Below are positions 17,478-26,867 of a stretch of DNA of 64,000 nucleotides, in pieces. The position numbers and the translations under genes are program-made. Source of the DNA: Ohtaekwangia sp966211525. GTDB taxonomy: Bacteria > Bacteroidota > Bacteroidia > Cytophagales > Cyclobacteriaceae. Where the stretch lies: positions 1 through 64,000 of the forward strand of contig CBIHOZ010000009.1 of assembly GCA_966211525.1 (NCBI GenBank), in the 5' to 3' direction. How positions within the stretch are numbered: the stretch's first letter is position 1; each line of letters opens with the position of its first letter. The notes under the pieces were generated by a model that was not told the origin of the DNA, ran no database searches, and worked only from the letters and a program-made list of their open reading frames with translations.

Positions 17478-19412
17478 TCACTTGATGATCTTGAACTCGA
17501 TTCTGCGATTGAGTTGTCGCGAGGCCTCTGTATCGTTTGGCGCGATGGGTTGATCAGGGCCGTAGCCTTTCGGCGTAAGCCTGCTCTTCTCAATTCCGTT
17601 GGTGGTAAGATAATTATATACTGCTGAGGCACGTTTTTCAGAAAGCTGTTTGTTGTAAGTAGCAGAACCTAAGTTATCCGTATGGCCACCAATCTCCACT
17701 CTGATCTTAGGATTCTCGGTAAGGAAGCGGATTATTTTTTTAAGCTCGGTAATCGAGTTATCCTTCAACTCATATTTATCCAGGTCAAAGAAAATGTTGT
17801 TCAGGATAACCGTTGAACCTACTGAAGCCTTCTCTAAATCTATATCCAGCACGATCGGCTGAAAATCGAAAGACTCTTTATAGTTAAAGTGCAGACTCTT
17901 GAACAGGTATTGTTTCTTGTTAACATATAAAGCATAGTCTGCGCCTTGTGTTAACACGATCAGATACTCCCCGGTAACTGAATCGGATTGCACTAATGAC
18001 TCCGTATGGTTTTTCGATATATTAATGAGTTCTATATGGGCACTGAGTACTTGCCTTGTCTTCTTATCGCGAACTATACCCGTTACATAATTACTCCTAT
18101 ATTTTACCTGGCTCTCTTCGGGAATCTGCATCTCAAATATTCTGCTTCTTGTTGAACCCGGACTTACAATTTCTTCATGTGAATAATATCCCTTTTTACC
18201 ATCAGCCGTGATGAACAAAGAGAATTGATCATCGTGGTTGTTGATGGGAGCGCCTATATTTTTAGGAGCAGACCAACCTGTTGAATCTTTCTCTACCGAG
18301 TATAAATCGTAGCCACCAAAACCCGGCAAACCATTCGATGCAAAATATAGTGTCTTATTATTTGCATGGATGAATGGAGAGATCTCATCAAACGCTGAGT
18401 TTATTGGCTTGCCTGCATTGACAGCCTTTGTCCATTTTCCAAATTCATCCTGTGTTGACATCCATATATCTCTCCTGCCCAATCCAGATCTTCTGTCGGA
18501 TACAAAATATAGCGTTCGCCCATCAGCAGAAAGTGTTGGCTGCGATTCCCACGCACCACTGTTTACGTTCGGACCAAGATTTTTAGGTTCTGTCCAATCG
18601 TCTCCTATCTTTTTACTCTCATATAGATCACAACTGCCGAATCCTTCACGGCCTATACACGATGTAAAGATCAAGTTGCGTCCATCGGCAGATATAGCGC
18701 ACGTTCCTTCATTTAAACGTGTGTTGATATTTTTAGAAATGGAAACCGGAGTAGTCCATCTTCCTTGTGAATTCTTCTTTGATACAACCAGGTCTTCATC
18801 GGCATTGGGATCGTTGCTTATCCTACGCGTAAAAATCAATTGCTGCTGATCTGCCGTGAGCACCGGAAAATACTGCATCGGAAAAGCATTTACCGTATCG
18901 CTCAATGGCTTTTGTTTATAGGCTGATGCGTTGTCTTTATTCTTAAATGCAAACTCGGCACTTTTGAATAACGAAGCTGCCCGATCGACCTTCTGTCTGT
19001 TTTGTGTCTCGTTATTAACAAAGGCACTCAGCACCTTCATTGCTTTCTCGTATTCGCCAATCGATATATAGGCTTCACCCATATCATACCAGAATACTTT
19101 TTGCTTGCGCAGATCGTTTGTCAGGCTCAGCCCCTTCTCAAAATTTTTCAGCGCATCGGCATAGCTCTTCATGTTAAGATACACGAGCCCGAGGCGATAG
19201 TACGCTTCCACAAAATTCTCGTCTTTCTCGATCGCCTGATTTAGCAAGCTTATTGCCTGACTGAATTGTCCGCGTACACGATAGTTGTCGGCTTGTGTAT
19301 AGAATTCAATTGCCTTTTTTGACTTGGTGCTTAGTTGTACCTGGGCTGTAGCAGATAATGCGAACAGTATAAAGAAAAAAATAAAAAGGCGTTTCATTGA
19401 AGCGGTGTTCAT
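17478..19412 (-). CDS. OmpA-family protein with TPR, PD40 and carboxypeptidase-regulatory-like domains
   Basis: A 644-residue envelope protein. In order: signal peptide (to about 23), TPR repeats (about 35-130), a PD40/WD40-like propeller (about 165-420, with repeated LYFVSDRRSGLG and LYFASNGLPGFG), a carboxypeptidase-regulatory-like domain (about 440-520) and a C-terminal OmpA peptidoglycan-binding domain (GGHTDNLGSATYNKQLSEKRA). The domain order matches PorE of the type IX secretion system, but Bacteroidota have many paralogues with it, so T9SS membership is only possible. It stands alone between the SusC locus and pabC. Confidence 0.88.
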   Translation of the reverse strand: MNTASMKRLFIFFFILFALSATAQVQLSTKSKKAIEFYTQADNYRVRGQFSQAISLLNQAIEKDENFVEAYYRLGLVYLNMKSYADALKNFEKGLSLTNDLRKQKVFWYDMGEAYISIGEYEKAMKVLSAFVNNETQNRQKVDRAASLFKSAEFAFKNKDNASAYKQKPLSDTVNAFPMQYFPVLTADQQQLIFTRRISNDPNADEDLVVSKKNSQGRWTTPVSISKNINTRLNEGTCAISADGRNLIFTSCIGREGFGSCDLYESKKIGDDWTEPKNLGPNVNSGAWESQPTLSADGRTLYFVSDRRSGLGRRDIWMSTQDEFGKWTKAVNAGKPINSAFDEISPFIHANNKTLYFASNGLPGFGGYDLYSVEKDSTGWSAPKNIGAPINNHDDQFSLFITADGKKGYYSHEEIVSPGSTRSRIFEMQIPEESQVKYRSNYVTGIVRDKKTRQVLSAHIELINISKNHTESLVQSDSVTGEYLIVLTQGADYALYVNKKQYLFKSLHFNYKESFDFQPIVLDIDLEKASVGSTVILNNIFFDLDKYELKDNSITELKKIIRFLTENPKIRVEIGGHTDNLGSATYNKQLSEKRASAVYNYLTTNGIEKSRLTPKGYGPDQPIAPNDTEASRQLNRRIEFKIIK

Positions 19413-19455
19413 TAACAGGCAGAATACTATTTACAAAAATGATTCTTGCCTAAAA

Positions 19456-20052
19456 CTAAAAAACTATGTTGGATACGTCAATCTCATCGCCGTCAAATTC
19501 AAACATGGCGTTGATGAGCTTAAAAGATTGGAACGTGCGGATATCCTCCATCCGAATATCATCTTCCTGGATAATATTCTGTTCCAGCAATTTCTGGCGT
19601 TGGGTGCCCTTCAACAAAGCTGACCACGGTGTAACCCAGTGATTGTTTTTTCTGAACACAATATTCGAATACGATGAGTCGGTAACAAACCCGCGCTTTA
19701 CAATCAATATATCATCACAATCCTTACGGAGCTCATACAAACGATTAATCAATTTCCGATCGGTATACTTGAACTCGTAATTGATGCGATCGTGCTCTAC
19801 CACGCGCAGACTTTGTATCTTTTTATATTGATAAGGCTGAAACTCTATCTCACGCGAAGTATCATCATATACAATGCGGCATTTAAAAAGTCCCTGCGTT
19901 GGGACGTCTACCTTTGAGAGAAATATTTCGAGGTCAACATGATCGTGCACACCACAAAGTGATTTCAACGAACGATTCATGCGCTGCTCATGATGCGATA
20001 AGTTGTAAAATGTTCCGTCCAGTAATTTTATCGATTCAATCAACAGGGACAT
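19456..20052 (-). CDS. pabC: aminodeoxychorismate lyase-like class IV aminotransferase
   Basis: A 198-residue PLP-dependent fold-type IV enzyme, smaller than E. coli PabC (about 270). Converts aminodeoxychorismate to p-aminobenzoate for folate. Alignment by eye with PabC puts the Schiff-base lysine at Lys100 in DRKLINRL. The segment TDSSYSNIVFRKNNHWVTPW matches the cofactor/substrate loop. It overlaps the end of pabB by 17 bp, which supports translational coupling and the pathway call. Confidence 0.88.
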   Translation of the reverse strand: MSLLIESIKLLDGTFYNLSHHEQRMNRSLKSLCGVHDHVDLEIFLSKVDVPTQGLFKCRIVYDDTSREIEFQPYQYKKIQSLRVVEHDRINYEFKYTDRKLINRLYELRKDCDDILIVKRGFVTDSSYSNIVFRKNNHWVTPWSALLKGTQRQKLLEQNIIQEDDIRMEDIRTFQSFKLINAMFEFDGDEIDVSNIVF

Positions 20053-21004
20053 ATACTTTATCTATGGTTTCCTGATACTCTGCCTCCGCTATACTTTGTG
20101 TTGTTATTCCTCCACCACTCCGGTAAAAAAATGTGCCGTTCTTTTTTTCGATGAAACGAATCATTACACCGCAATCCAGGTTTTCGCCATCAAAATATCC
20201 TACAACGCCTGTATAATAGCCTCGTTTTTCCTGCTCGGCCTGCTGTATAATCTCTACCGTTTTGGTTTTAGGAGCTCCGCTAATGGAACCTGCCGGAAGT
20301 AACGTCACCAGTATATTTCCCAACGCTGAGCGATAGTCGTCAGGCAGATCGCCAACAATTTCAGAGCTCACCTGTAACAAATTCTTGTTACTGGTTTTTA
20401 TCTCTTCAATATAGCGAAAACGATTAACGTTTACATGCATGGCTACCTGACTAAGATCGTTCCGGATCAAATCAACAATGGTTGTATGCTCAGCTTCTTC
20501 TTTCCGGTTGCTCAGAATTACTTCGCGCGCATTCGGGTACGAAGCATCGATGGTGCCTTTCATCGGGTATGAAAAAATTTTCTTGCCCTTTATCTGAATG
20601 AATGTCTCGGGAGAAAATACCAGCAGCTCGTCCTTCATCCAGATTTTGTACCGGGCGCGACTCTGGTAAAACAAATCCTCTAATGAAGCATATAGGGTTA
20701 TCGGAGTTTTCACAGTGAGGTTTGTAAGGAATGAATCGCCATACGCCAACCGATCGTATACCAGATCGAATTTTTTCTTATATACTTCGAATGAGACCGG
20801 TGATATATCTATACGACCCGGCACGTTTCGAGGATCGGCCGTTGTATTTGTGAAGCCGTTGATATTATATCGAAATATACTGCTATCAATATCATCAAGC
20901 CTTTTAATGACGGGTTTCTCCATTTCGAAATCCACCATAAACAAAAAAGGGACTTTATCTCGTCCCCATGTATTCATTGTCTCGATGAACGTTGCTAAAG
21001 TCAT
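20036..21004 (-). CDS. pabB: aminodeoxychorismate synthase component I
   Basis: A chorismate-binding enzyme of 322 residues making 4-amino-4-deoxychorismate with ammonia from a glutamine amidotransferase. Only the chorismate-binding domain is present, about 130 residues shorter than E. coli PabB, as in many Bacteroidota. It keeps PMKGTIDA, whose lysine is the PabB-specific nucleophile, plus IVDLIRNDL, AGSISGAPK and YYTGVVGYFDG. No pabA is in the window. It sits 1 bp after queE and overlaps pabC. Confidence 0.92.
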   Translation of the reverse strand: MTLATFIETMNTWGRDKVPFLFMVDFEMEKPVIKRLDDIDSSIFRYNINGFTNTTADPRNVPGRIDISPVSFEVYKKKFDLVYDRLAYGDSFLTNLTVKTPITLYASLEDLFYQSRARYKIWMKDELLVFSPETFIQIKGKKIFSYPMKGTIDASYPNAREVILSNRKEEAEHTTIVDLIRNDLSQVAMHVNVNRFRYIEEIKTSNKNLLQVSSEIVGDLPDDYRSALGNILVTLLPAGSISGAPKTKTVEIIQQAEQEKRGYYTGVVGYFDGENLDCGVMIRFIEKKNGTFFYRSGGGITTQSIAEAEYQETIDKVYVPVD

Positions 21005-21005
21005 C

Positions 21006-21638
21006 TTACGGAATATTCATATACTTATGTACCTGTAATGACACCTGCCACTGTGGATGTGCCTTTACATAGTCGATGATCAGCGGCAGCATTTCTTTTT
21101 CTTTCGACCACTCCGGCTGCAAATATAGCTGGCACGAAGAGCGAACTTTAGACGCAAATCCTTCTGCCCAACTGAAATCACTTTTGTTATATATAATTAC
21201 TTTGAGTTCATCTGCTTTTTCAAATATAGTCGGGTCTGGATTTTTGAATTTCTTCGGAGAGAAACAAACCCAATCCCACGTTCCGGTTAACGGATATACT
21301 CCGGATGTCTCAATGTGCGTTCGAACGCCTGTATCCTTTATAGCTTTAGTAAGTCCGGTAAGATCATACATAACGGGCTCGCCCCCGGTAATAACAGCAA
21401 TGGGAGTACCGCTTGCTTTAACGCGCGAAGCCATCTCCTTCACATCAACCAACGGATGGGCTTGAGCATCCCACGATTCTTTTACATCGCACCAAACACA
21501 ACCTACATCGCATCCACCCAAACGAAGAAAATAAGCAGCAGAGCCCTGATAATACCCTTCTCCCTGAATGGTATAAAAATCCTCCATTAAAGGAAGGGCT
21601 AGCTGTTTTGTTTCGTTAATAGTTTCCGGCATTGGCAT
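21006..21638 (-). CDS. queE: 7-carboxy-7-deazaguanine synthase
   Basis: A radical SAM enzyme converting 6-carboxytetrahydropterin to 7-carboxy-7-deazaguanine in queuosine/preQ0 synthesis. The 4Fe-4S motif is GGCDVGCVWC (C-x3-C-x2-C), preceded by the family's YTIQGEGYYQG. The open frame extends upstream into folD, but the upstream part is not protein-like; the ATG at 21638 (MPMPETINE) gives 210 residues and no overlap. Lies between folD and pabB. Confidence 0.92.
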   Translation of the reverse strand: MPMPETINETKQLALPLMEDFYTIQGEGYYQGSAAYFLRLGGCDVGCVWCDVKESWDAQAHPLVDVKEMASRVKASGTPIAVITGGEPVMYDLTGLTKAIKDTGVRTHIETSGVYPLTGTWDWVCFSPKKFKNPDPTIFEKADELKVIIYNKSDFSWAEGFASKVRSSCQLYLQPEWSKEKEMLPLIIDYVKAHPQWQVSLQVHKYMNIP

Positions 21639-21666
21639 TGGGCCATTAGCCCGATGGAAATATATA

Positions 21667-22560
21667 CTATGGATTCTGGAGTTCTGTAGCGCGCAGCGTA
21701 TTGAACAACAACGAAGCAATGGTCATGGGTCCAACACCACCCGGAACAGGCGTAATGTACGATGCCTTCGGAGCTACCGCTTTAAAATCAACATCGCCTT
21801 TTATAGCCCAGCCTTTCGGGTATTCCGGACCTTCCACACGCGTTGTACCTATATCTATCACCACGGCTCCTTCTTTCACCATGTCTGCTGTGATCAGCCC
21901 CGGTTTACCAACGGCAACCAGGAGTATATCTGCAGCGCGTGTAAAGGTCGGCAGGTCTTTGGTATACTTATGACAGATCGTTACGGTAGCGTGTCCAATC
22001 TCGGTAAGCATCATGCTGAGTGGAGCACCGGTTATACGACTCGCTCCTACTACTACGGCATGTTTACCTTCCGTTTCAATGTTATACCTGCGCAACAATT
22101 CCATTACTCCAAACGGAGTAGCAGGCATCAGCAAAGGCTTTTTCGAAATTATACTTCCGAAGTTGTGATTGGTGAATCCATCAACATCTTTATCCGAGCG
22201 GATCTTTTCAGTAACACGCTCTACAGAGATATGCGGAGGTAATGGAAGCTGAACGATAAAGCCATCCACATCGTCATCGTTATTGACATGATCGATGTGT
22301 TTAAGCAATTTTTCTTCGCTGATGGTATCAGCAAAGCGCATCATGGTATAATGAAAGCCAACCGATTTACATGCCTTTACTTTATTATCGACATACGTCT
22401 GACTGGCACCATCATCACCAACGAGAATGATTGCGAGGTGCGGCACTTTCTTGCCTGCCTCTTTACGTTCGGCTACTTTCTGCGCAATTTCATTTTTGAT
22501 GTCGACTGCTATCTTCTTGCCATCAATAAGCGTATAGGATGTCTGTACGGTGTCCTGCAT
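21667..22560 (-). CDS. folD: bifunctional methylenetetrahydrofolate dehydrogenase/cyclohydrolase
   Basis: A 297-residue enzyme interconverting methylene-, methenyl- and formyl-tetrahydrofolate with NADP. It carries the catalytic Tyr-x3-Lys (YVDNK), QLPLPPHI, a Rossmann segment VVVGASRITGAPLSMML and the C-terminal PVPGGVGPMTIASLL signature. In a close minus-strand series lepA-folD-queE-pabB-pabC, it links one-carbon metabolism to folate supply. Gap to lepA is 18 bp. Confidence 0.96.
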   Translation of the reverse strand: MQDTVQTSYTLIDGKKIAVDIKNEIAQKVAERKEAGKKVPHLAIILVGDDGASQTYVDNKVKACKSVGFHYTMMRFADTISEEKLLKHIDHVNNDDDVDGFIVQLPLPPHISVERVTEKIRSDKDVDGFTNHNFGSIISKKPLLMPATPFGVMELLRRYNIETEGKHAVVVGASRITGAPLSMMLTEIGHATVTICHKYTKDLPTFTRAADILLVAVGKPGLITADMVKEGAVVIDIGTTRVEGPEYPKGWAIKGDVDFKAVAPKASYITPVPGGVGPMTIASLLFNTLRATELQNP

Positions 22561-22578
22561 TTATACTATATCTGAATA

Positions 22579-24363
22579 TTAATCGATCTTTAAAACTGCC
22601 ATGAACGCTTCCTGCGGAACTTCTACGGTTCCGATCTGACGCATGCGCTTTTTACCTTTCTTCTGCTTTTCCAAAAGTTTACGCTTACGCGATATATCAC
22701 CACCGTAACATTTCGCGATCACGTTCTTGCGTATAGCACTAATGGTTTCGCGTGCTACGATCTTCTGTCCTATAGCAGCCTGAATTGCCACTTCAAACAT
22801 GTGGCGAGGTATTAGTTCTTTCAGTTTTTCGCAAAGCTTTCTTCCCCATTCCTGCGACTTACCACGGTGAACGATAGCGCTCAACGCATCTACCTTATCA
22901 CCGTTCAACATCACATCCAGCTTTACCATGTCTGATTCACGGAAGCCGATAAGATGATAGTCAAGAGAAGCATAGCCGCGTGATATAGACTTAAGCTTGT
23001 CAAAGAAGTCGAATACAATTTCTGATAACGGCATTTCAAACGACATCTCTACGCGATCGGTAGTAAGATAATTCTGGTTCTTGATGATACCACGCTTATC
23101 CATACACAGCGTAATGATAGGACCTATATATTCAGCTTTTGAAATGATCTGAGCTTTGATATAGGGCTCTTCTATACTTTTCAGTTTTGTAGGATCAGGC
23201 ATTTCAGACGGAGCATTGATGCTGACTTCTGAACCATCGGTAAGGTATGCTTTGAACTGTACAGAAGGCACGGTAGTTATAACCGTCATGTTGAACTCAC
23301 GTTCCAAACGCTCCTGTATAATTTCCATGTGCAACATGCCGAGGAATCCGCAGCGGAAACCAAAGCCTAATGCAGCAGATGTTTCAAGCTCCCATACCAG
23401 TGAAGCATCGTTGAGCTGAAGTTTTTCCATCGCATCGCGAAGTTCTTCAAACTCTGAAGTCTCTACCGGATATATACCTGCAAATACCATCGGCTTAACC
23501 TGTTCAAATCCTTTCAGGGATTCGCCCGGATTTGTCGTACTGGTAATGGTATCCCCTACGTGCACTTCGCTGGCAACTTTGATCCCTGAAATCAGATAGC
23601 CTACATTCCCCGCGCTTATTTCATTACGTGGCTGCTTATCGAGTTTCAGTACACCAATCTCATCTGCGTTATATTCTTTGTTGGTGCTGATGAATTTTAC
23701 CTTATCACCTTTCTTGATCGATCCATTGAAAACGCGGAAGTAAATTTCAATTCCTCTGAACGAGTTGAACACCGAGTCGAAGATCATGGCCTGCAACGGA
23801 GCATTTGTATTTCCTTTCGGAGGGCGAACGCGGTGCACTACAGCCTTCAATATTTCTTCAATACCTTTCCCTTCTTTCGCGCTGGCACGAATTACATCTT
23901 CGCGTTTGCAGCCGATCAGTTCTACGATCTCGTCTGTTACCTCCTCCGGCATAGCATGCGGAAGATCGATCTTGTTCATCACCGGAATAATTTCCAGGTC
24001 ATGCTCAAGCGCGAGGTATAAATTAGATATAGTTTGTGCTTCAATTCCCTGACTGGCATCTACAATCAAAAGAGCTCCTTCACAGGCTGCTATTGAACGC
24101 GAAACTTCGTAAGAGAAGTCAACGTGGCCCGGAGTATCAATCAGGTTCAGAATATATTCTTTGCCATCCAGTTTATAGTTCATCTGGATCGCGTGCGCCT
24201 TGATGGTGATTCCTTTTTCTTTTTCCAGATCCATGTTGTCAAGAACCTGGGCCTCCATCTGGCGTTCATTCAATGTGCCCGTAAACTCAAGCAGGCGGTC
24301 AGCCAGCGTGCTTTTACCGTGGTCGATATGGGCTATTATGCAAAAATTGCGGATGTTTTCCAT
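22579..24363 (-). CDS. lepA: elongation factor 4 (LepA), ribosome GTPase
   Basis: A translational GTPase of 594 residues, full family length. It has the G1 loop AHIDHGKSTLADR (11-23), G3 DTPGHVDF and G4 NKID, then EF-G-like domains and the LepA-specific C-terminal domain (GGDISRKRKLLEKQKKGKKRM). Its proposed role is assembly or re-positioning of stalled ribosomes. A TACTTTTG box lies about 31 bp above the start codon (24394-24401, minus strand), so it may head the folate/queuosine gene series. Confidence 0.97.
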   Translation of the reverse strand: MENIRNFCIIAHIDHGKSTLADRLLEFTGTLNERQMEAQVLDNMDLEKEKGITIKAHAIQMNYKLDGKEYILNLIDTPGHVDFSYEVSRSIAACEGALLIVDASQGIEAQTISNLYLALEHDLEIIPVMNKIDLPHAMPEEVTDEIVELIGCKREDVIRASAKEGKGIEEILKAVVHRVRPPKGNTNAPLQAMIFDSVFNSFRGIEIYFRVFNGSIKKGDKVKFISTNKEYNADEIGVLKLDKQPRNEISAGNVGYLISGIKVASEVHVGDTITSTTNPGESLKGFEQVKPMVFAGIYPVETSEFEELRDAMEKLQLNDASLVWELETSAALGFGFRCGFLGMLHMEIIQERLEREFNMTVITTVPSVQFKAYLTDGSEVSINAPSEMPDPTKLKSIEEPYIKAQIISKAEYIGPIITLCMDKRGIIKNQNYLTTDRVEMSFEMPLSEIVFDFFDKLKSISRGYASLDYHLIGFRESDMVKLDVMLNGDKVDALSAIVHRGKSQEWGRKLCEKLKELIPRHMFEVAIQAAIGQKIVARETISAIRKNVIAKCYGGDISRKRKLLEKQKKGKKRMRQIGTVEVPQEAFMAVLKID

Positions 24364-24493
24364 TCCCGTCTGCTCCTCAAAAATTTAGGAATGCAAAAGT
24401 AGGAAATTATTGGCGGATTAAACTGTAGATCAGGAGGGTTTGAACTATAAATCTGCACGATTTCATTCGCCAAATCAGTTCGCTCGGACAACT

Positions 24494-25786
24494 TTACAAT
24501 TCAACGTTTTCATCACCCTCCTTGTAAGGAAGATATACAAGAATTAAGCTCAGCATCTCGTTCTTAGTTCCCATCAAGCCATCGGAGAAAACAATCTTGG
24601 GAGGCGAGTTCGGGTTACTAGGGTTTCGGGCAGTATTGTCATATACGCCCTCAACTGTCAGCACGGCACCCTTTGGAATTTTCATCAGCTTTTTAAATTT
24701 ATAAGCTTCCTGCCAATTGAAGTCCCATTCATTTATGCGAACCAATGGCACCGTGTCATGTGCTACAGTTGTATAGTATGCCGTAAATTTTTTGCCAATG
24801 AGGTGCATGTGTGGCCAGACGTACATTAACGACAGAGGCTCTACAATTTCCATCCGAATGTAAAATGTTTTTACTTCCTCAGGAAAGATCATGAGTGATG
24901 GTGTGATCTCGCCTATACCGCCTGAACCAATGCTTAGTGTACTGACAGCTCTTTCGACCGGAGTCTTTGAAAAGAACAATTTCAGGGAAGATCGTTCCGT
25001 TTTTCTTGCTGCAGATGGAGCATAGTGATTTGTTAAAACAATCACACCACGCTTCGGCAACTTGAAGCCCAGTCCTTTAGAGAAAGAAATCGGAGTTGCC
25101 CCAGGAACCCAACCGTTATAATATATCAAGTTTTTAGTGAGTTCACTTAGACGGTTAGTATATGCGGCAAGATTATTTGCATTTAAAGAAAGTGTATCGC
25201 GCGAAATATCCATAGAAGGGTCTACAGCGTAGATGCCAAAATTAGCATGATGAATAAGTTTTAAATTATCAGATATATACTCGATTGACTCAACACTTTG
25301 TTCCTTTTCAAATTCGAAAGGAATGATCGAAAGAATGAAATTTTCTTTCAGGTCGCCTTCGATTATAAATGGTTTATGAACACTTATAACCGCATCAGCA
25401 TTTCGCTGAGCAAGAGACTCGCTGCTTTTTATTTTTCTCTCACTCTTTCCTTCTTTACCCTGTGGTGCTCCGTCTTCTGCCCACTTTTTTATTTTTTCGA
25501 TCTCTTCATTTGTCAGGAGTTTTTCATTTGCAAATGATCGGTATGAATGGTCGGCTTTCCACGGGGGCATGTACCTTGTGCCTGTAACACGTTCAATCAT
25601 TGAAGCACGTTTTGCAACATCGTCATAAGTGAGAAGAGAAAACGGGGCAGCTGTTCCGGGTCTGTGGCAGGGAGCACAGCGCTGCTGAATAATAGGCGCG
25701 ATATGTTCAAAAAAGGTGATCTTCTTTTGTGCGTTGGCAAATCCGAACGATAACAAAAGCAGAATGACGCCTGATATTTTAATCAT
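24494..25786 (-). CDS. cytochrome c plus PHM-like (copper monooxygenase fold) secreted protein
   Basis: A 430-residue exported protein (signal peptide to about 20). The N-terminal domain has one c-type haem motif, CAPCH (Cys37, Cys40, His41), then RYMPPWKAD. The rest resembles the peptidylglycine/ascorbate-dependent monooxygenase fold: an HH pair in KLIHHANFG, NHYAPS, and a PHMH pair (His326, His328), and a C-terminal NWQEAYKFKKLMKIPKG segment. These could bind copper. In related proteins redoxin, cytochrome and PHM domains are often fused; here the redoxin is the preceding gene, 9 bp upstream. Substrate unknown. Confidence 0.8.
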   Translation of the reverse strand: MIKISGVILLLLSFGFANAQKKITFFEHIAPIIQQRCAPCHRPGTAAPFSLLTYDDVAKRASMIERVTGTRYMPPWKADHSYRSFANEKLLTNEEIEKIKKWAEDGAPQGKEGKSERKIKSSESLAQRNADAVISVHKPFIIEGDLKENFILSIIPFEFEKEQSVESIEYISDNLKLIHHANFGIYAVDPSMDISRDTLSLNANNLAAYTNRLSELTKNLIYYNGWVPGATPISFSKGLGFKLPKRGVIVLTNHYAPSAARKTERSSLKLFFSKTPVERAVSTLSIGSGGIGEITPSLMIFPEEVKTFYIRMEIVEPLSLMYVWPHMHLIGKKFTAYYTTVAHDTVPLVRINEWDFNWQEAYKFKKLMKIPKGAVLTVEGVYDNTARNPSNPNSPPKIVFSDGLMGTKNEMLSLILVYLPYKEGDENVEL

Positions 25787-25795
25787 GCCGGAAAT

Positions 25796-26347
25796 TTACC
25801 TGGATTTTTTTGTTGACGGATGTTGTATCACACACCCCACACTCTCAGTCTTTTTCACAACCGGAGATTGCCCCTCCAGCACAGCCTTAATGGCATCGAT
25901 CAGGTAATGTTCAGTGATGTGCTGGCGGTATTTGCCGAGATCAAAAAACCAGTTGTCGATAGCGCCCTGGTAATAGATGTGATTACGGTCGTTGATTAAA
26001 AAAACTTCGGGCGTTATTGTTGCGCGATACTTTTTTACCAGTTTATAATCAGCATCGGTCACAACGGGAAAATTAATCTGGTACTCGCTGATAAACTGGT
26101 CGATCTCTTCCTGTTTAATATTTCCGGGGACAACACCTTTTATGGAAACTTTGGTGTGGAAGAGGCTGTCAATGTGTTTTAACTCTCCGATATATTTCTG
26201 ACTTATCGGACAATCTGTTGCCAAGAAAACAACAGCTGTAAGCGGTTGAACAGCTTGTGTTGCTTTGCTATCCGTGCGCTGTGCCTTCACGTTGTAAGAC
26301 GCAACCACCCCGCATAACAAAGCAACAACAACCGCTAAATATTTCAC
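25796..26347 (-). CDS. redoxin-family thioredoxin-like protein
   Basis: A 183-residue protein with a signal peptide (about 1-22) and an AhpC/TSA-type thioredoxin fold. A single conserved cysteine, Cys46, lies in ATDCPISQKY, the motif of periplasmic redoxins associated with cytochrome/PHM proteins rather than a CxxC disulfide isomerase. A second cysteine is near the C-terminus (VGCVIQHP). It probably acts in the periplasm with the haem/PHM-like partner encoded 9 bp downstream. Confidence 0.8.
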   Translation of the reverse strand: MKYLAVVVALLCGVVASYNVKAQRTDSKATQAVQPLTAVVFLATDCPISQKYIGELKHIDSLFHTKVSIKGVVPGNIKQEEIDQFISEYQINFPVVTDADYKLVKKYRATITPEVFLINDRNHIYYQGAIDNWFFDLGKYRQHITEHYLIDAIKAVLEGQSPVVKKTESVGCVIQHPSTKKSR

Positions 26348-26371
26348 TGAATTATATTTTTGCGTGGAATG

Positions 26372-26698
26372 CTATACGGCAAAACTTTCACCGCATCCGC
26401 AAGTGCGGCTTGCATTTGGATTGATGAACTGGAATCCTTTACCATTCAAGCCATCAGTAAAATCAAGCGTGGTGCCGAGCAGGTATAGCAAGCTCTTTTT
26501 ATCTACCAGAATCTTGATGCCTTTATCTTCGAACACCTGATCTGCAGGATTGATCTGATCATCAAAACCTAAATCATACATTAACCCTGAACATCCGCCA
26601 CCCTTCACGGAAACACGAACGTTGTGATTATCGGTTCTTCCTTCTTCTGTACGAAGCGCCACTAGTCTGGCTTTTGCTTTATCTGTTACCTGTATCAT
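26372..26698 (-). CDS. A-type iron-sulfur cluster carrier (IscA/ErpA/SufA family)
   Basis: A 108-residue HesB/IscA-type protein with the three conserved cysteines: Cys36 in GGGCSGLMYD and Cys100/Cys102 in CGCGESF. It delivers Fe-S clusters to apo-proteins. No suf or isc operon surrounds it, so which branch it serves cannot be read here. It is divergent from the methylmalonyl-CoA epimerase gene. Confidence 0.93.
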   Translation of the reverse strand: MIQVTDKAKARLVALRTEEGRTDNHNVRVSVKGGGCSGLMYDLGFDDQINPADQVFEDKGIKILVDKKSLLYLLGTTLDFTDGLNGKGFQFINPNASRTCGCGESFAV

Positions 26699-26867
26699 TT
26701 CGAAATAGGATTTAAGTCTGTTTAATAATTTCGTGATCGTCTGTTTACTACAATCACAAAAAATGCCGAAAATATGCTCTTTAAGTAGTTAATCTCTTAA
26801 AGTTTCAAAGGCTAAACTTCCGATTGTGACAAAAAGTTTCTTCTTTGAAACTACAAAGGTAACAATT

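Noticed and set aside
18370..18849. 159-codon open frame antisense to the OmpA-family gene
   Set aside because: Shadow of the PD40 repeats; no independent support.
21639..21719. N-terminal extension of queE into folD
   Set aside because: The extra residues overlap folD, are not protein-like and are absent from the family start; the ATG at 21638 fits better.
26855..26861. Minus-strand TACCTTTG promoter for the IscA-type gene near the epimerase start codon
   Set aside because: The -7 box matches but no TTG lies at the 19-nt position, so I do not list it.
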